Shown piece by piece: positions 1 to 7,393 of a DNA stretch of 10,424 nucleotides (positions within the stretch are counted from its first letter, which is position 1; each line of letters opens with the position of its first letter). The stretch is taken from assembly GCA_012974295.1 (NCBI GenBank), contig JAAXQM010000266.1, positions 1-10,424 on the forward strand, read 5' to 3'. A model generated the notes under the pieces. The model worked only from the letters and a program-made list of their open reading frames with translations, was not told the origin of the DNA and did not search any database. The position numbers and the translations under genes were made by a program. Origin of the DNA: Dehalococcoidales bacterium (GTDB taxonomy: Bacteria; Chloroflexota; Dehalococcoidia; E44-bin15).

Positions 1-407
1 CTACCGCATACCTTGCCGGCTATGCTGGGGCGGTATTCATCTCCCCAAAGCAGTCAAAGTTATATAGAATAGCAGAGAGCTGGATGAAGCGTTACGGGAC
101 TGCGACCATATTTCTTTTCTCCCTTACCCCACTTCCCTTCGACATCGCCGGCATCGCTGCTGGAGCAGTACGGTTTCCCTACTGGAAATTCCTGATGGCC
201 ACCATTGCAGGACGGTTGCCGAAGACATTCATCGGTGTCTACGTAATACATAAGGGGTGGCAGTTAGTACCTCGCTATTGGGACACCTGGTGGGACACGT
301 GGACCGGGATGCCATGGTGGGGATGGGTTATCATCGGTGTTAGTATCGCAGCTGTTATCGTGAGTGCCATAATGCTGTGGCTACTATGGCGGCGCTGGCA
401 GGAATGA
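1..407 (+). CDS. VTT/DedA-family membrane protein, C-terminal part (5' truncated by window edge)
   Basis: The frame is open from base 3 to the TGA at 405-407, giving 134 visible residues, so the Met codon at 84 is internal. The residues before it (LAGYAG near the start, then ESWMKRYG) continue the same domain. LFSLTPLPFD, then AGAVRFPYWKF, then a GRLPK stretch resemble the VTT (SNARE-associated, PF09335) domain of DedA/TVP38/TMEM64-type integral membrane proteins. Some members act in lipid scrambling or undecaprenyl-phosphate recycling, but nothing here fixes the substrate. After the domain comes a tryptophan-rich stretch (YWDTWWDTW, MPWWGW), then one clear transmembrane helix and a basic end (LLWRRWQE). 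No terminator is evident downstream. The family call is fairly firm; the exact role is unknown. Confidence 0.8.
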   Translation, partial: TAYLAGYAGAVFISPKQSKLYRIAESWMKRYGTATIFLFSLTPLPFDIAGIAAGAVRFPYWKFLMATIAGRLPKTFIGVYVIHKGWQLVPRYWDTWWDTWTGMPWWGWVIIGVSIAAVIVSAIMLWLLWRRWQE

Positions 408-485
408 AAATGATTTGCATAGCACGATCTATGGATATGGTAGCTAGAGTTACCACAACCGAAACGAGTTTTACAGGATATTCTA

Positions 486-3296
486 GTGTATGAAACCTTT
501 GTTTCCCTTGACCTAGAGACCACGGGGCTGGACCCGTCTAGTGATGATATTGTCGAGATCGGAGCGGTTAAGTTTTGTGGAGACGATGTCGTAGACACCT
601 TTCATACTATGGTGAGGTCTTATCACACATTACCCTACCATATTCAAATACTAACCGGGATCACCAACCGTGAGGTAGAGGCTGCTCCACCGCTGGCGGT
701 AGGTCTCGATGCTCTTATCTCCTTTCTCGGTGATTATCCAATTATAGGGCAGAGTATTGCATTCGATCTCAGTTTCCTTTTCGAAAAGGGGGTTAGTCTA
801 CAAAACAGAGTGTTTGATACTTTTGAGCTGGCCACTATCCTGCTGCCATCACTTCCTGATTATCGACTCTCTGCAATAGCTGAGGAGCTGGGCATTTCAT
901 CTTCTATTCATCACCGCGCTCTTGCGGACGCGACACTGGCCAAGGATGTATTCCTAGCGCTTCTCGATAGAGCCAGATCTCTCCCTCTCTCTATTATTGC
1001 TGAGCTTGATCGGCTGAGCGGGGAGATAGACTGGCCCCTGTCTTATCTCTTTCGCCATATATCAGGGGAGAAGTTAGGGAATGTCTTCGCTCAAGTCGGT
1101 GAATTACCTATCGTTATCATCGGTAGAGAGCGGGAAGAGCGACTCATCCCCACTTCAGAGCGGAAACCTTTAGATTTGGATGAATTGACCGGAATATTAG
1201 GAAGCGAGGGCCCTGTAGCGCGATCTCTTTCCCAATTCGAGTATCGACCTGAGCAGGTGACGATGATGCAAGCTGTAGGGGGAGCGCTGAACGAAGGCAA
1301 TCGCCTTATTGTAGAGGCAGGTACTGGAACTGGCAAGTCTATCGCCTATCTCCTGCCGGCTATCTTTTTCTCCCTTGAAAATGGTGTTCCTGTGGTTATA
1401 TCTACAAACACTATTAATCTACAAGAGCAATTGATAAGCAAGGACATCCCCGACCTTGTAAGAGCGCTGGAACAAGGGTCCCTCCGTTATACGCAGCTTA
1501 AAGGACGAAATAATTATCTCTGTCTCAGACGATGGAATTTACTAAGAAGAAGCCAGGCTCTATCCATGGCGGAGGTAAAGCTTCTATTGCGTACCCTGGT
1601 TTGGCTGGCAACTACCCAGACCGGGGATAGGGCAGAACTAAGTCTTAGAGGAGAGGAGCTCTCTACCTGGAGTCGGGTTTATGCCCAAGGGGAAAGCTGC
1701 CTTGGAGTCCGTTGCCCTTATCAGAAGCAAGGGCAATGCTTCCTTTATCATGCGAGACGAAAGGCGGAAGGGGCTCATCTCATTGTTGCGAATCATGCCC
1801 TTTTACTCTCTGAGATTGCCACCGGGAGCAATGTTCTACCTGACTATAGCCATGTCATCATCGATGAGGCGCACCATCTTGAGGAGGATGCAACGGAGCA
1901 ATGGGGCTTTGAGGTCAGGGAACGCGACGTGCGCGACTATCTAAATCTCTTAAGCGAAAAAAGTGAAGGTGTAGGGGGTGAGCATTATATTGGACTTCTT
2001 TTCGAACTGAATGGCCACTTCAGAGGAAGCTCAGTTTCGCCATCCCATAAAAAAGAGGTAGAGGAGTTAGCTCAAAGCATTCGTCGTAGTGTCGAACATG
2101 GCCATGACCGTGTGCTCGAGTTCTTCGACGTCCTCTGGCGTATCCTGGAAACTCATACTGAGGGTTATGGAACGTATGAGCGTCGATTACGCCTTACCAA
2201 AGAGGTGTACCGCCAGCCGGAGTGGAGCAAAGTGGCACTCGCCGAGGAGAACCTGAGCCTTGCACTGACGGAAATCGATTCCGGGCTTAATCGTCTTTAC
2301 GCTATGATTGAGCCGCTATCCGATATTCTGGACTATGAGAATCTTACAGTCGAGCTCTCATCCATAATATTTCGAGGAGGGGAGCTGTGCCAGCGGATAA
2401 AATCCGCGGTCTATGAACAGGGGGACGGGGATAGCGAAAAAGTCGAAATGATCTTCTGGCTCTCTTTGAGGGGCGATATCCTTGCCCTGTGCGCAGCACC
2501 GCTTTACGTGGGGCAGGTACTGGAGGAGTATCTCTTCTCTCTGAAGGAATGCGTGGTACTCACCAGCGCTACGTTAAGCACTGAGGGCCATTTCGAATAT
2601 ATCAAGGGGAGGCTGGGACTTGAAGACACCGGAGAACTGCTTCTGGGGTCCTCTTTCGATTACATGAATGCTGCTCTGGTATATATCCCGGATGACATCC
2701 CCGAGCCAGGCCGGTCAGGATATCAGCAGGCAGTAGAGCGAGTTTTAATCGATCTTTGCCGTACTACCGGGGGAAGAACTCTCGCTCTTTTCACCTCCCA
2801 TGCGGCGCTGCGGGCAAGCGTTGAGGCGATCCGTACGCCACTCCAGGGGGAGGACATCCTTGTGTTGGGGCAGGGCTTGGATGGTTCCCCCCGACAGCTT
2901 CTCCAGGCTTTCAAAGCCAATCCCCGAGCAGTGCTCCTGGGTACCGCAAGCTTCTGGGAGGGTATCGATATAGTGGGCGAGTCACTTAGCGTGCTGGTGA
3001 TGGCAAGACTCCCTTTCAATGTACCTACCGATCCGGTATTCGTTGCCCGCTCCGAGCTTTTCGATAACCCCTTTAATGAATATTCCCTACCTCAGGCCGT
3101 TCTAAGGTTCAAACAGGGATTCGGACGCTTAATACGCACCAGGAGCGACCGAGGGGCGATAGTGGTACTTGACCGCAGAATCAAATCGAAATACTACGGT
3201 GCTGCCTTCCTGGGATCGGTACCCCAATGCATGGTAAAAAGCGGCCCATCTCGTCAGATTTCTGAAGAAGTAGCAGCATGGCTGAAGGGGAGTTAA
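486..3296 (+). CDS. dinG: DinG-type ATP-dependent helicase with N-terminal DnaQ-like 3'-5' exonuclease
   Basis: This 936-residue protein fuses a proofreading-type exonuclease to an XPD/DinG superfamily 2 helicase. The exonuclease (about 1-160) shows DLETTG with D9 and E11, D94 in IAFDLSFL, and HRALADA with H143 and D148, a complete DEDDh set. The helicase has EAGTGTGKS (Walker A, K284), a DEAH box at 460-463, VLTSATL at 691-697, ASFWEGIDI near 821-829 and QGFGRLIR at 877-884. Cysteines 346, 405, 410 and 418 lie where DinG/XPD proteins bind a 4Fe-4S cluster, so a working iron-sulfur domain is likely. The family unwinds 5'-overhang, R-loop or D-loop structures in repair. The start is GTG at 486, with AGGA at 475-478 seven bases upstream and the exonuclease motif beginning at once. 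It converges with the minus-strand gene downstream. Confidence 0.93.
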   Translation: MYETFVSLDLETTGLDPSSDDIVEIGAVKFCGDDVVDTFHTMVRSYHTLPYHIQILTGITNREVEAAPPLAVGLDALISFLGDYPIIGQSIAFDLSFLFEKGVSLQNRVFDTFELATILLPSLPDYRLSAIAEELGISSSIHHRALADATLAKDVFLALLDRARSLPLSIIAELDRLSGEIDWPLSYLFRHISGEKLGNVFAQVGELPIVIIGREREERLIPTSERKPLDLDELTGILGSEGPVARSLSQFEYRPEQVTMMQAVGGALNEGNRLIVEAGTGTGKSIAYLLPAIFFSLENGVPVVISTNTINLQEQLISKDIPDLVRALEQGSLRYTQLKGRNNYLCLRRWNLLRRSQALSMAEVKLLLRTLVWLATTQTGDRAELSLRGEELSTWSRVYAQGESCLGVRCPYQKQGQCFLYHARRKAEGAHLIVANHALLLSEIATGSNVLPDYSHVIIDEAHHLEEDATEQWGFEVRERDVRDYLNLLSEKSEGVGGEHYIGLLFELNGHFRGSSVSPSHKKEVEELAQSIRRSVEHGHDRVLEFFDVLWRILETHTEGYGTYERRLRLTKEVYRQPEWSKVALAEENLSLALTEIDSGLNRLYAMIEPLSDILDYENLTVELSSIIFRGGELCQRIKSAVYEQGDGDSEKVEMIFWLSLRGDILALCAAPLYVGQVLEEYLFSLKECVVLTSATLSTEGHFEYIKGRLGLEDTGELLLGSSFDYMNAALVYIPDDIPEPGRSGYQQAVERVLIDLCRTTGGRTLALFTSHAALRASVEAIRTPLQGEDILVLGQGLDGSPRQLLQAFKANPRAVLLGTASFWEGIDIVGESLSVLVMARLPFNVPTDPVFVARSELFDNPFNEYSLPQAVLRFKQGFGRLIRTRSDRGAIVVLDRRIKSKYYGAAFLGSVPQCMVKSGPSRQISEEVAAWLKGS

Positions 3297-3428
3297 TTGG
3301 TGGGATTTTTATGACTGGGGGACACCCCAATACCCCCGGCATGAAGTATCCTGCACTTCTTTTTCAGCGGCCTAATCCCGTCTCGTTTTTTTTCGATCAG
3401 TCGCCCTCTTCATCCAGCCCACCTTTGC
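3297..3428. terminator. Convergent intergenic gap with weak hairpins; possible terminator
   Basis: This gap separates the stops of two convergent genes. It holds a 5-bp stem TGGGG/CCCCA (3316-3320 with 3325-3329), symmetric on both strands but without a T tract. A second 5-bp stem, GAAGT/ACTTC (3343-3347 with 3355-3359), is followed directly by five T residues (3360-3364) and could end the plus-strand transcript. An isolated T8 run lies at 3386-3393. The stems are short, so this is only a weak candidate terminator region. I see no convincing gene here. Confidence 0.28.
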
Positions 3429-4697
3429 TCAGTGATTCCTCATTAATTGTCGCACCAGGGCCTCCTCATCTTCTTTCGTGATTACCTGCCCGTTCAGCCT
3501 TGCTTCTCGAAGTGTCTCAAGCATGCTGCCCAGACGAGGCCCGGGCTTTACCCCCATATTTATTAGGTCTTCCCCATCCATGAGAGGCTTGACATAACAT
3601 ATATGATTTAGATATCTTTCCAGGTTGGAACGAATTATCGCAGAGTTGCTGGCAAGGGAACAGGCGGCGATCGTCTTAGGGTGATAGCGCTTCAGTAAAC
3701 GGTAAATACCACTGGGAGGCAGAGCGTTATCGTCTAAGGAGGGAAGGACCTCCGTTAGACGAGGCACCTGCCGCATATTTCGCCCCAATTCGCCCACTAT
3801 CTTCAGGCGGGCGATGAGGTGCTCAATATCCGCCTCGCTGAAATGGCATGTGAGTAGTAACAGATAAAGGGCGGAATCGGCTATCGCCTTCTGGCGAGCC
3901 TTACGAAACCGCTCTGCCACCCATCCATTACCTCTCAGGGATGGGTGAAGCTGTTGAAGCACCCCCAGCACTTCAGCGCGTTCCAGGATTTGCTCGGGAA
4001 TATCCTCTTTCAGGATAAGCTCCAGCTCATGCCTTATCCTATCTCCGCTTATGGTGTCCAGCATCGAAATGTGCTCGCGGAGCAGCCGCTCAGTATTCTT
4101 TTCCAGCGTCAAGCCAAGCCTCTTTTCATAGCGAATAGCGCGAAGAATTCTGGTAGCATCATCAATGAAGCTACGTTCATAAAGGATTCGCACGTTTCTT
4201 CTTTGCTCCAGGTCATTCCAACCACCGTGGGGATCAAGTAACTGACCAAAAGAGGCCGGGCTCAGGTCAATAGCCATAGCATTTATCGAGAAGTCCCGCC
4301 TGAGAAGGTCATCCTGGATCGTTCCCGGCTGCACCGTAGGCAAGGCTCCAGGTTGGGAATATATTTCGGAACGCGCCGTGATTACATCAATGTTTAATCC
4401 TCCGCGGCGGAACTTTGCCGTACCAAATTGACGGTGAACTGTCACCCGCCCTTCACCTTTGCCCTTCTCTTCACCCATCCTGTCACTCTTAGCAAGCTGG
4501 CGGGCAAGGTATGGGGCGTCGCCCTCCACTACCAGGTCCAAGTCCAGAATGGGACGATGCAGAAGAAGATCGCGTACCGCCCCTCCGACAAGATATAGCT
4601 TTTGCTCTTGTGCTCCCGCTTTCTCTCCAGCGATGTGAAGAAAGGCAATAAGCTCTGCGGGCAGGCACCGGCGCATTTCAAAATCCAGGTTCTCCAT
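3429..4697 (-). CDS. cca: tRNA nucleotidyltransferase / poly(A) polymerase family protein
   Basis: A 422-residue class II nucleotidyltransferase of the CCA-adding/PcnB superfamily, which adds C and A (or only one of them) to tRNA 3' ends. The head domain has LVGGAVRD (36-43) followed by the metal-binding pair D52/D54 in LDLDLVVEG. Next come the RRDFSINAMA motif (133-142) and the nucleotide-templating segment DDATRILRAIRY (179-190). In the EDxxR consensus of that segment, the Glu is Asp here. A mostly helical body and tail of normal length follow. Sequence alone cannot say whether it is a full CCA-adding, CC-adding or A-adding enzyme. The ATG at 4695-4697 has no Shine-Dalgarno and sits about two bases from the predicted transcript start. 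A second in-frame ATG lies seven codons in. The gene diverges from rnc and converges with the dinG-like gene. Confidence 0.88.
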   Translation of the reverse strand: MENLDFEMRRCLPAELIAFLHIAGEKAGAQEQKLYLVGGAVRDLLLHRPILDLDLVVEGDAPYLARQLAKSDRMGEEKGKGEGRVTVHRQFGTAKFRRGGLNIDVITARSEIYSQPGALPTVQPGTIQDDLLRRDFSINAMAIDLSPASFGQLLDPHGGWNDLEQRRNVRILYERSFIDDATRILRAIRYEKRLGLTLEKNTERLLREHISMLDTISGDRIRHELELILKEDIPEQILERAEVLGVLQQLHPSLRGNGWVAERFRKARQKAIADSALYLLLLTCHFSEADIEHLIARLKIVGELGRNMRQVPRLTEVLPSLDDNALPPSGIYRLLKRYHPKTIAACSLASNSAIIRSNLERYLNHICYVKPLMDGEDLINMGVKPGPRLGSMLETLREARLNGQVITKEDEEALVRQLMRNH

Positions 4698-4705
4698 GAG
4701 ACACG

Positions 4706-4714
4706 ATTATATCA
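4706..4714 (-). promoter_or_regulatory. Extended -10 promoter of the cca gene (predicted leaderless mRNA)
   Basis: On the minus strand this reads TGATATAAT, a perfect TATAAT preceded by the TGn extension. No good -35 lies 16-18 bases upstream, as is common for extended -10 promoters. Transcription would start about seven bases on, near 4699, only two bases before the ATG at 4697. No ribosome-binding site precedes that ATG, so a leaderless mRNA is predicted. Confidence 0.6.
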
Positions 4715-4722
4715 TGCTTACC

Positions 4723-4751
4723 TTGACAAATCGAGGTTGTATAACTATGGT
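4723..4751 (+). promoter_or_regulatory. Predicted sigma70-type promoter of rnc
   Basis: A perfect TTGACA (4723-4728) is followed after exactly 17 bases by TATGGT (4746-4751), a 4/6 match to the -10 consensus. The start would fall near 4758, inside the G-rich Shine-Dalgarno of rnc, so the leader would be very short. The -35 begins nine bases beyond the extended -10 of the divergent cca promoter, so two polymerases could not easily occupy both at once. Confidence 0.5.
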
Positions 4752-4768
4752 GATGGGGGAGTTGAATA

Positions 4769-5458
4769 TTGTCTGAGTTAGCCGATTTACAGGATACGCT
4801 TAATATCGTTTTCAAAGACCCTGCTCTCCTAAAGAAAGCCCTTGTTCACCGCTCTTATCTCCACGAAAATCCCGACTTTGACCTGCCGTCCAATGAGCGA
4901 CTAGAGTTCCTTGGTGATTCCCTTCTCAGCTTTGTTATCGCAGAGAAGCTATATAAGGATTTCCCCCATCTTTCGGAGGGAGGAATGACCAAGCTGCGGG
5001 CGGCCCTGGTGCGCACGGAAACCCTGGCCAGGTTAGCCAGATCCCTGGGGCTTGGTAATTACCTTTATCTCGGGCGTGGCGAGGAGACCAGTGGAGGACG
5101 CACCAAGCAGTCCATCCTGGCGGGAGTCTTTGAAGCGGTAATTGGGGCCATCTTGATTGATCATAGTTATGACGCTTGTAGGAATTTTATCCTCAGACTT
5201 TTCACCGATGAGATTGGGAAAGCTGCCGACGAAAAGCTTATTGCAGACCATAAATCTCAGCTTCAGGAGATTATCCAAGCAAGGCATCATACTGCTCCCA
5301 TTTATCGAACTATCAAGGAAGACGGTCCGGACCATGCCAAGGAGTTTACTATCGAGGTGATAGTAGACGGTAGAATAATTGCAACAGGGCGTGGTAATAG
5401 CAAACGGCAGGCGGAGACAGAGGCAGCACGGACTGCGCTGGAGAGTATGGATAAGTAA
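4769..5458 (+). CDS. rnc: Ribonuclease III
   Basis: A 229-residue RNase III, of usual length, that cleaves double-stranded RNA during rRNA and mRNA processing. The catalytic domain (about 1-150) has the signature NERLEFLGDS (42-51) with E43, E46 and D50, then E70, and E122 in FEAVIGA. The double-stranded RNA-binding domain runs from about 160 (DHKSQLQE) to the end (GRGNSKRQAETEAA). One oddity is that the conserved SILADxxEA motif reads SILAGVFEA (115-123), so the Asp equivalent to E. coli D114 is Gly119. The codon GGA needs two base changes to become an Asp codon. The start is TTG at 4769, seven bases after GGGGGAG (4755-4761), with the family N-terminus following directly. It is divergent from cca and followed by 84 bp before the next gene. 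Confidence 0.95.
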   Translation: MSELADLQDTLNIVFKDPALLKKALVHRSYLHENPDFDLPSNERLEFLGDSLLSFVIAEKLYKDFPHLSEGGMTKLRAALVRTETLARLARSLGLGNYLYLGRGEETSGGRTKQSILAGVFEAVIGAILIDHSYDACRNFILRLFTDEIGKAADEKLIADHKSQLQEIIQARHHTAPIYRTIKEDGPDHAKEFTIEVIVDGRIIATGRGNSKRQAETEAARTALESMDK

Positions 5459-5496
5459 ATTATTGTTCGCTATGAAAGGCAAACACTATGTATTTA

Positions 5497-5505
5497 TGCT
5501 AGAAT
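5497..5505 (+). promoter_or_regulatory. Possible extended -10 promoter for the ech-prs-secA cluster
   Basis: TGCTAGAAT is a TGn extension plus a 5/6 -10 hexamer in the 84-bp gap after rnc. No -35 match lies at normal spacing. Transcription would start near 5512, and AGGGGGGA (5530-5537) then lies five bases before the GTG at 5543. It could drive the downstream genes, but read-through from rnc is equally possible. Confidence 0.4.
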
Positions 5506-5542
5506 TAAACGTTACGAGCTGACACAATGAGGGGGGATATCC

Positions 5543-6209
5543 GTGAGCTTTGAGACCATTACTCTTAACAAAGATGAGCATATTGCCACTATTACCTTGA
5601 ACCGTCCTGATAAGATGAATGCTTTAAATACTCTGATGCTGCAGGAGATGGCAGTAGCGATAGATGAAATAGTCCAAGATGATGACGTGAGGGTAATGGT
5701 CCTTACCGGCGCCGGTAAGGTCTTCTGTTCCGGCGCCGATCGGTGTTGCCGTAGGCGCCGGCTGCGATTTTGCCTTTGCCTGTGATATGAGAGTGGGATC
5801 AGAGAAGTCCAGGTTCAGGAACGGTTTTGTAAGGGTTGGCCTTATACCCGGTGGTGGGGGCACATGGCTCTACACTCGTCTCATGGGGCTAGGCAGGGGG
5901 CTTGAGTTTCTGTTCACCGGGGATTTCCTTGAAGCGGAGGAGGCACAACGTATCGGGGTGCTAAACAAGCTTGTTCCTGCAGATAACCTGGAAAGAGATA
6001 GTATGGAGCTGGCACGGAAGATAGCTAATAATCCCCCGCTGGCCGTGCAGATGTCAAAGATGATGGCCTATAAGGCGCTTGATACAGACCTCGAGGCAGC
6101 GCTGGAGCAGTCGGCCGCCTGCCAGGCACTGGCACTTAGCTCCGAGGATCATCGTGAGGGAGTGAACGCGTTTATAGAGAAAAGGGAAGCCCGATTTAAG
6201 GGCAAATGA
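5543..6209 (+). pseudogene. Enoyl-CoA hydratase/isomerase family gene with internal frameshifting deletion
   Basis: Two adjoining frames encode the two halves of one crotonase-fold protein. The first, from GTG 5543 with a strong AGGGGGGA upstream, runs 66 good residues through ITLNRPDKMNAL and VFCSGAD, the first oxyanion-hole motif. It then turns into Cys/Arg-rich nonsense and stops at 5785. The second frame is coherent from about 5733 (APIGVAVGAGCDFAFACD, the second oxyanion-hole motif) and runs through GLIPGGGGTW to a normal C-terminus at 6209. The 38-40 residues that usually lie between these motifs are missing and the frame is shifted, so no active enzyme is expected. The crotonase catalytic Glu pair is replaced by Asp (in GAGCD) and Phe, as in some isomerase-type members. 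Whether the lesion is real or an assembly artefact is open. Confidence 0.88.
5705..5759. repeat. Cluster of GGCGCC palindromes around the deletion junction
   Basis: GGCGCC occurs at 5708-5713, 5732-5737 and 5754-5759. The first lies within a perfect 12-base palindrome ACCGGCGCCGGT (5705-5716). The middle copy lies at the junction where the two halves of the enoyl-CoA hydratase gene meet. Such clustered self-complementary sites could favour slippage or misassembly. Confidence 0.7.
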
Positions 6210-6215
6210 TCTGAA

Positions 6216-6222
6216 AAGGAGG
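6216..6222 (+). promoter_or_regulatory. Shine-Dalgarno AAGGAGG fixing the prs TTG start
   Basis: A near-perfect ribosome-binding site ends four bases before TTG 6227. The nearby ATG at 6234 is in another frame and meets a stop after two codons, so the TTG is the best start for prs. Confidence 0.8.
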
Positions 6223-6226
6223 AACT

Positions 6227-7168
6227 TTGATCGATGAACTGAAGGTCTTCACCGGAAATGCTCACCCGGCTCTGGCTCAAGGAATCTGCGACTACCTAGA
6301 TATGCCTTTGGGGCAGGCTGAGGTCTTTGAATTTACCAATGAGAATATTTTTGTACGGATCATGGAAAATGTGAGGGAGAGAGATGTCTACGTTATCCAG
6401 CCGATATCATCCCCTGTGAATAAAAACCTTATGGAGCTGCTCATCATGCTCGATGCCTTGAGGCGGGCTTCGGCAGCTCGTATCACCGCGGTAATTCCCT
6501 ATTTCGGCTATGGCCGTACAGATAAGAAGGATCAGCCAAGGGTGCCGATAACGGCACGGCTGGTCGCCGATATGATTACGGTAGCCGGGGCTAATCGTGT
6601 ATTGACAGTGGACCTTCACGCCGGGCAGATTCAGGGCTTTTTCACCATCCCGGTGGATGAATTGACCGCATTATACATGTTGGGCGACTATTTCGAAACC
6701 AAAGCCCTAGAGAATTTGGTAGTGGTCGCTACCGATATAGGTATTTCAAAGCGTGCACGCGACCTCGCCGAGCGGCTTAGTACTCCGCTGGCAATTATCG
6801 AGAAGCGCAGGGTGGGCAATGCTGACAAGGCAGAGACCCTCAATATCATTGGCGCTGTCGCTGGAATGCAGGCCCTCCTGATAGACGATGAAATCGATAC
6901 TGCAGGCTCACTGGTCACTGCTGCAGCCGCTTTACGGAAAGCTGGGGCCACTAATGTCTATGCCTGTTGTACTCATCCCGTCTTCTCCCGCTCCGCCAGT
7001 AAAAGGATTACAAATAGCCCGATTAAAGAAGTAGTTGTTTCCGATACTATACCCATACAAGAGAGTAAAAGAAACGAAAAGATAACTGTTCTCTCCATGG
7101 CATCGCTCCTTGGAGAGGCAATTCACCGTATCCACGCAGGTCTCTCAGTAGGGGCAATGTTCGAGTAA
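6227..7168 (+). CDS. prs: Ribose-phosphate pyrophosphokinase (PRPP synthetase)
   Basis: A 313-residue cytosolic enzyme making PRPP from ribose 5-phosphate and ATP, feeding purine, pyrimidine, histidine, tryptophan and NAD synthesis. Family landmarks are DALRRASAARITAVIPYFGYGR (split here as DALRRASA at 76-83 and PYFGYGR at 91-97), VDLHAGQIQGFF (128-139), the flexible-loop KRR at 193-195, and the PRPP loop DDEIDTAGS (220-228) followed by CTHPVFS. The ATP-side loop that is usually FS(D/N)GE reads FTNEN (36-40), which may mark a lineage variant. The start is TTG 6227, chosen from the AAGGAGG just upstream and the normal N-terminus DELKVFTGNAHP. It lies 17 bp after the broken enoyl-CoA hydratase gene and 9 bp before the DUF2007 gene, so one transcript is likely. 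Confidence 0.95.
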   Translation: MIDELKVFTGNAHPALAQGICDYLDMPLGQAEVFEFTNENIFVRIMENVRERDVYVIQPISSPVNKNLMELLIMLDALRRASAARITAVIPYFGYGRTDKKDQPRVPITARLVADMITVAGANRVLTVDLHAGQIQGFFTIPVDELTALYMLGDYFETKALENLVVVATDIGISKRARDLAERLSTPLAIIEKRRVGNADKAETLNIIGAVAGMQALLIDDEIDTAGSLVTAAAALRKAGATNVYACCTHPVFSRSASKRITNSPIKEVVVSDTIPIQESKRNEKITVLSMASLLGEAIHRIHAGLSVGAMFE

Positions 7169-7177
7169 GGGGTTAAG

Positions 7178-7393
7178 ATGGATGAAAAATTAGTTGATGT
7201 ATTCAGCGCCTCCGGTGAGATGGAAGCCCATGTCATTAAGGGCCTATTAGAGAGCAATGGCATACCTTGTATTCTAAAGTCAGACGCCGCCACGTCGGTC
7301 CATGCTTTTACCGTTGATGGTATGGGGGAGGTAAAGGTTGCAGTTTGGGAATCGAGGGTGGAGGAGGCCAAGAGAATAATCGGTGGTGAATGA
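7178..7393 (+). CDS. DUF2007-family small protein
   Basis: A 71-residue protein with the DUF2007 pattern (PF09413, a putative signal-transducing domain). It starts with VDVFSASGEMEAHVIKGLL, then SNGIPCIL, and closes with the strand-helix EVKVAVWESRVEEAKRII. The fold is small and ferredoxin-like and resembles a ligand- or protein-binding module; no function is established. There is no signal peptide or membrane segment. AAGGGG (7167-7172) lies five bases before the ATG. Its stop overlaps the secA start as ATGA, which suggests translational coupling to secA. Confidence 0.85.
   Translation: MDEKLVDVFSASGEMEAHVIKGLLESNGIPCILKSDAATSVHAFTVDGMGEVKVAVWESRVEEAKRIIGGE

Noticed and set aside
415..441. 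TTGCAT and TATGGT as a promoter for the dinG-like gene
   Set aside because: The spacing is only 15 bases and both hexamers are imperfect.
438..455. Inverted repeat TGGTA-8-TACCA before the dinG-like gene
   Set aside because: A 5-bp repeat with no promoter at proper spacing is too weak to call an operator or terminator.
3278..3481. Plus-strand open frame of 67 codons over the convergent gap
   Set aside because: It overlaps the ends of both neighbouring genes, has low-complexity Pro/Ser content and no ribosome-binding site, so it is a chance frame.
5787..6209. A separate short gene starting at ATG 5787
   Set aside because: The same frame codes for conserved crotonase residues upstream of this ATG (from 5733) and no ribosome-binding site precedes it, so it is the downstream half of the broken gene.
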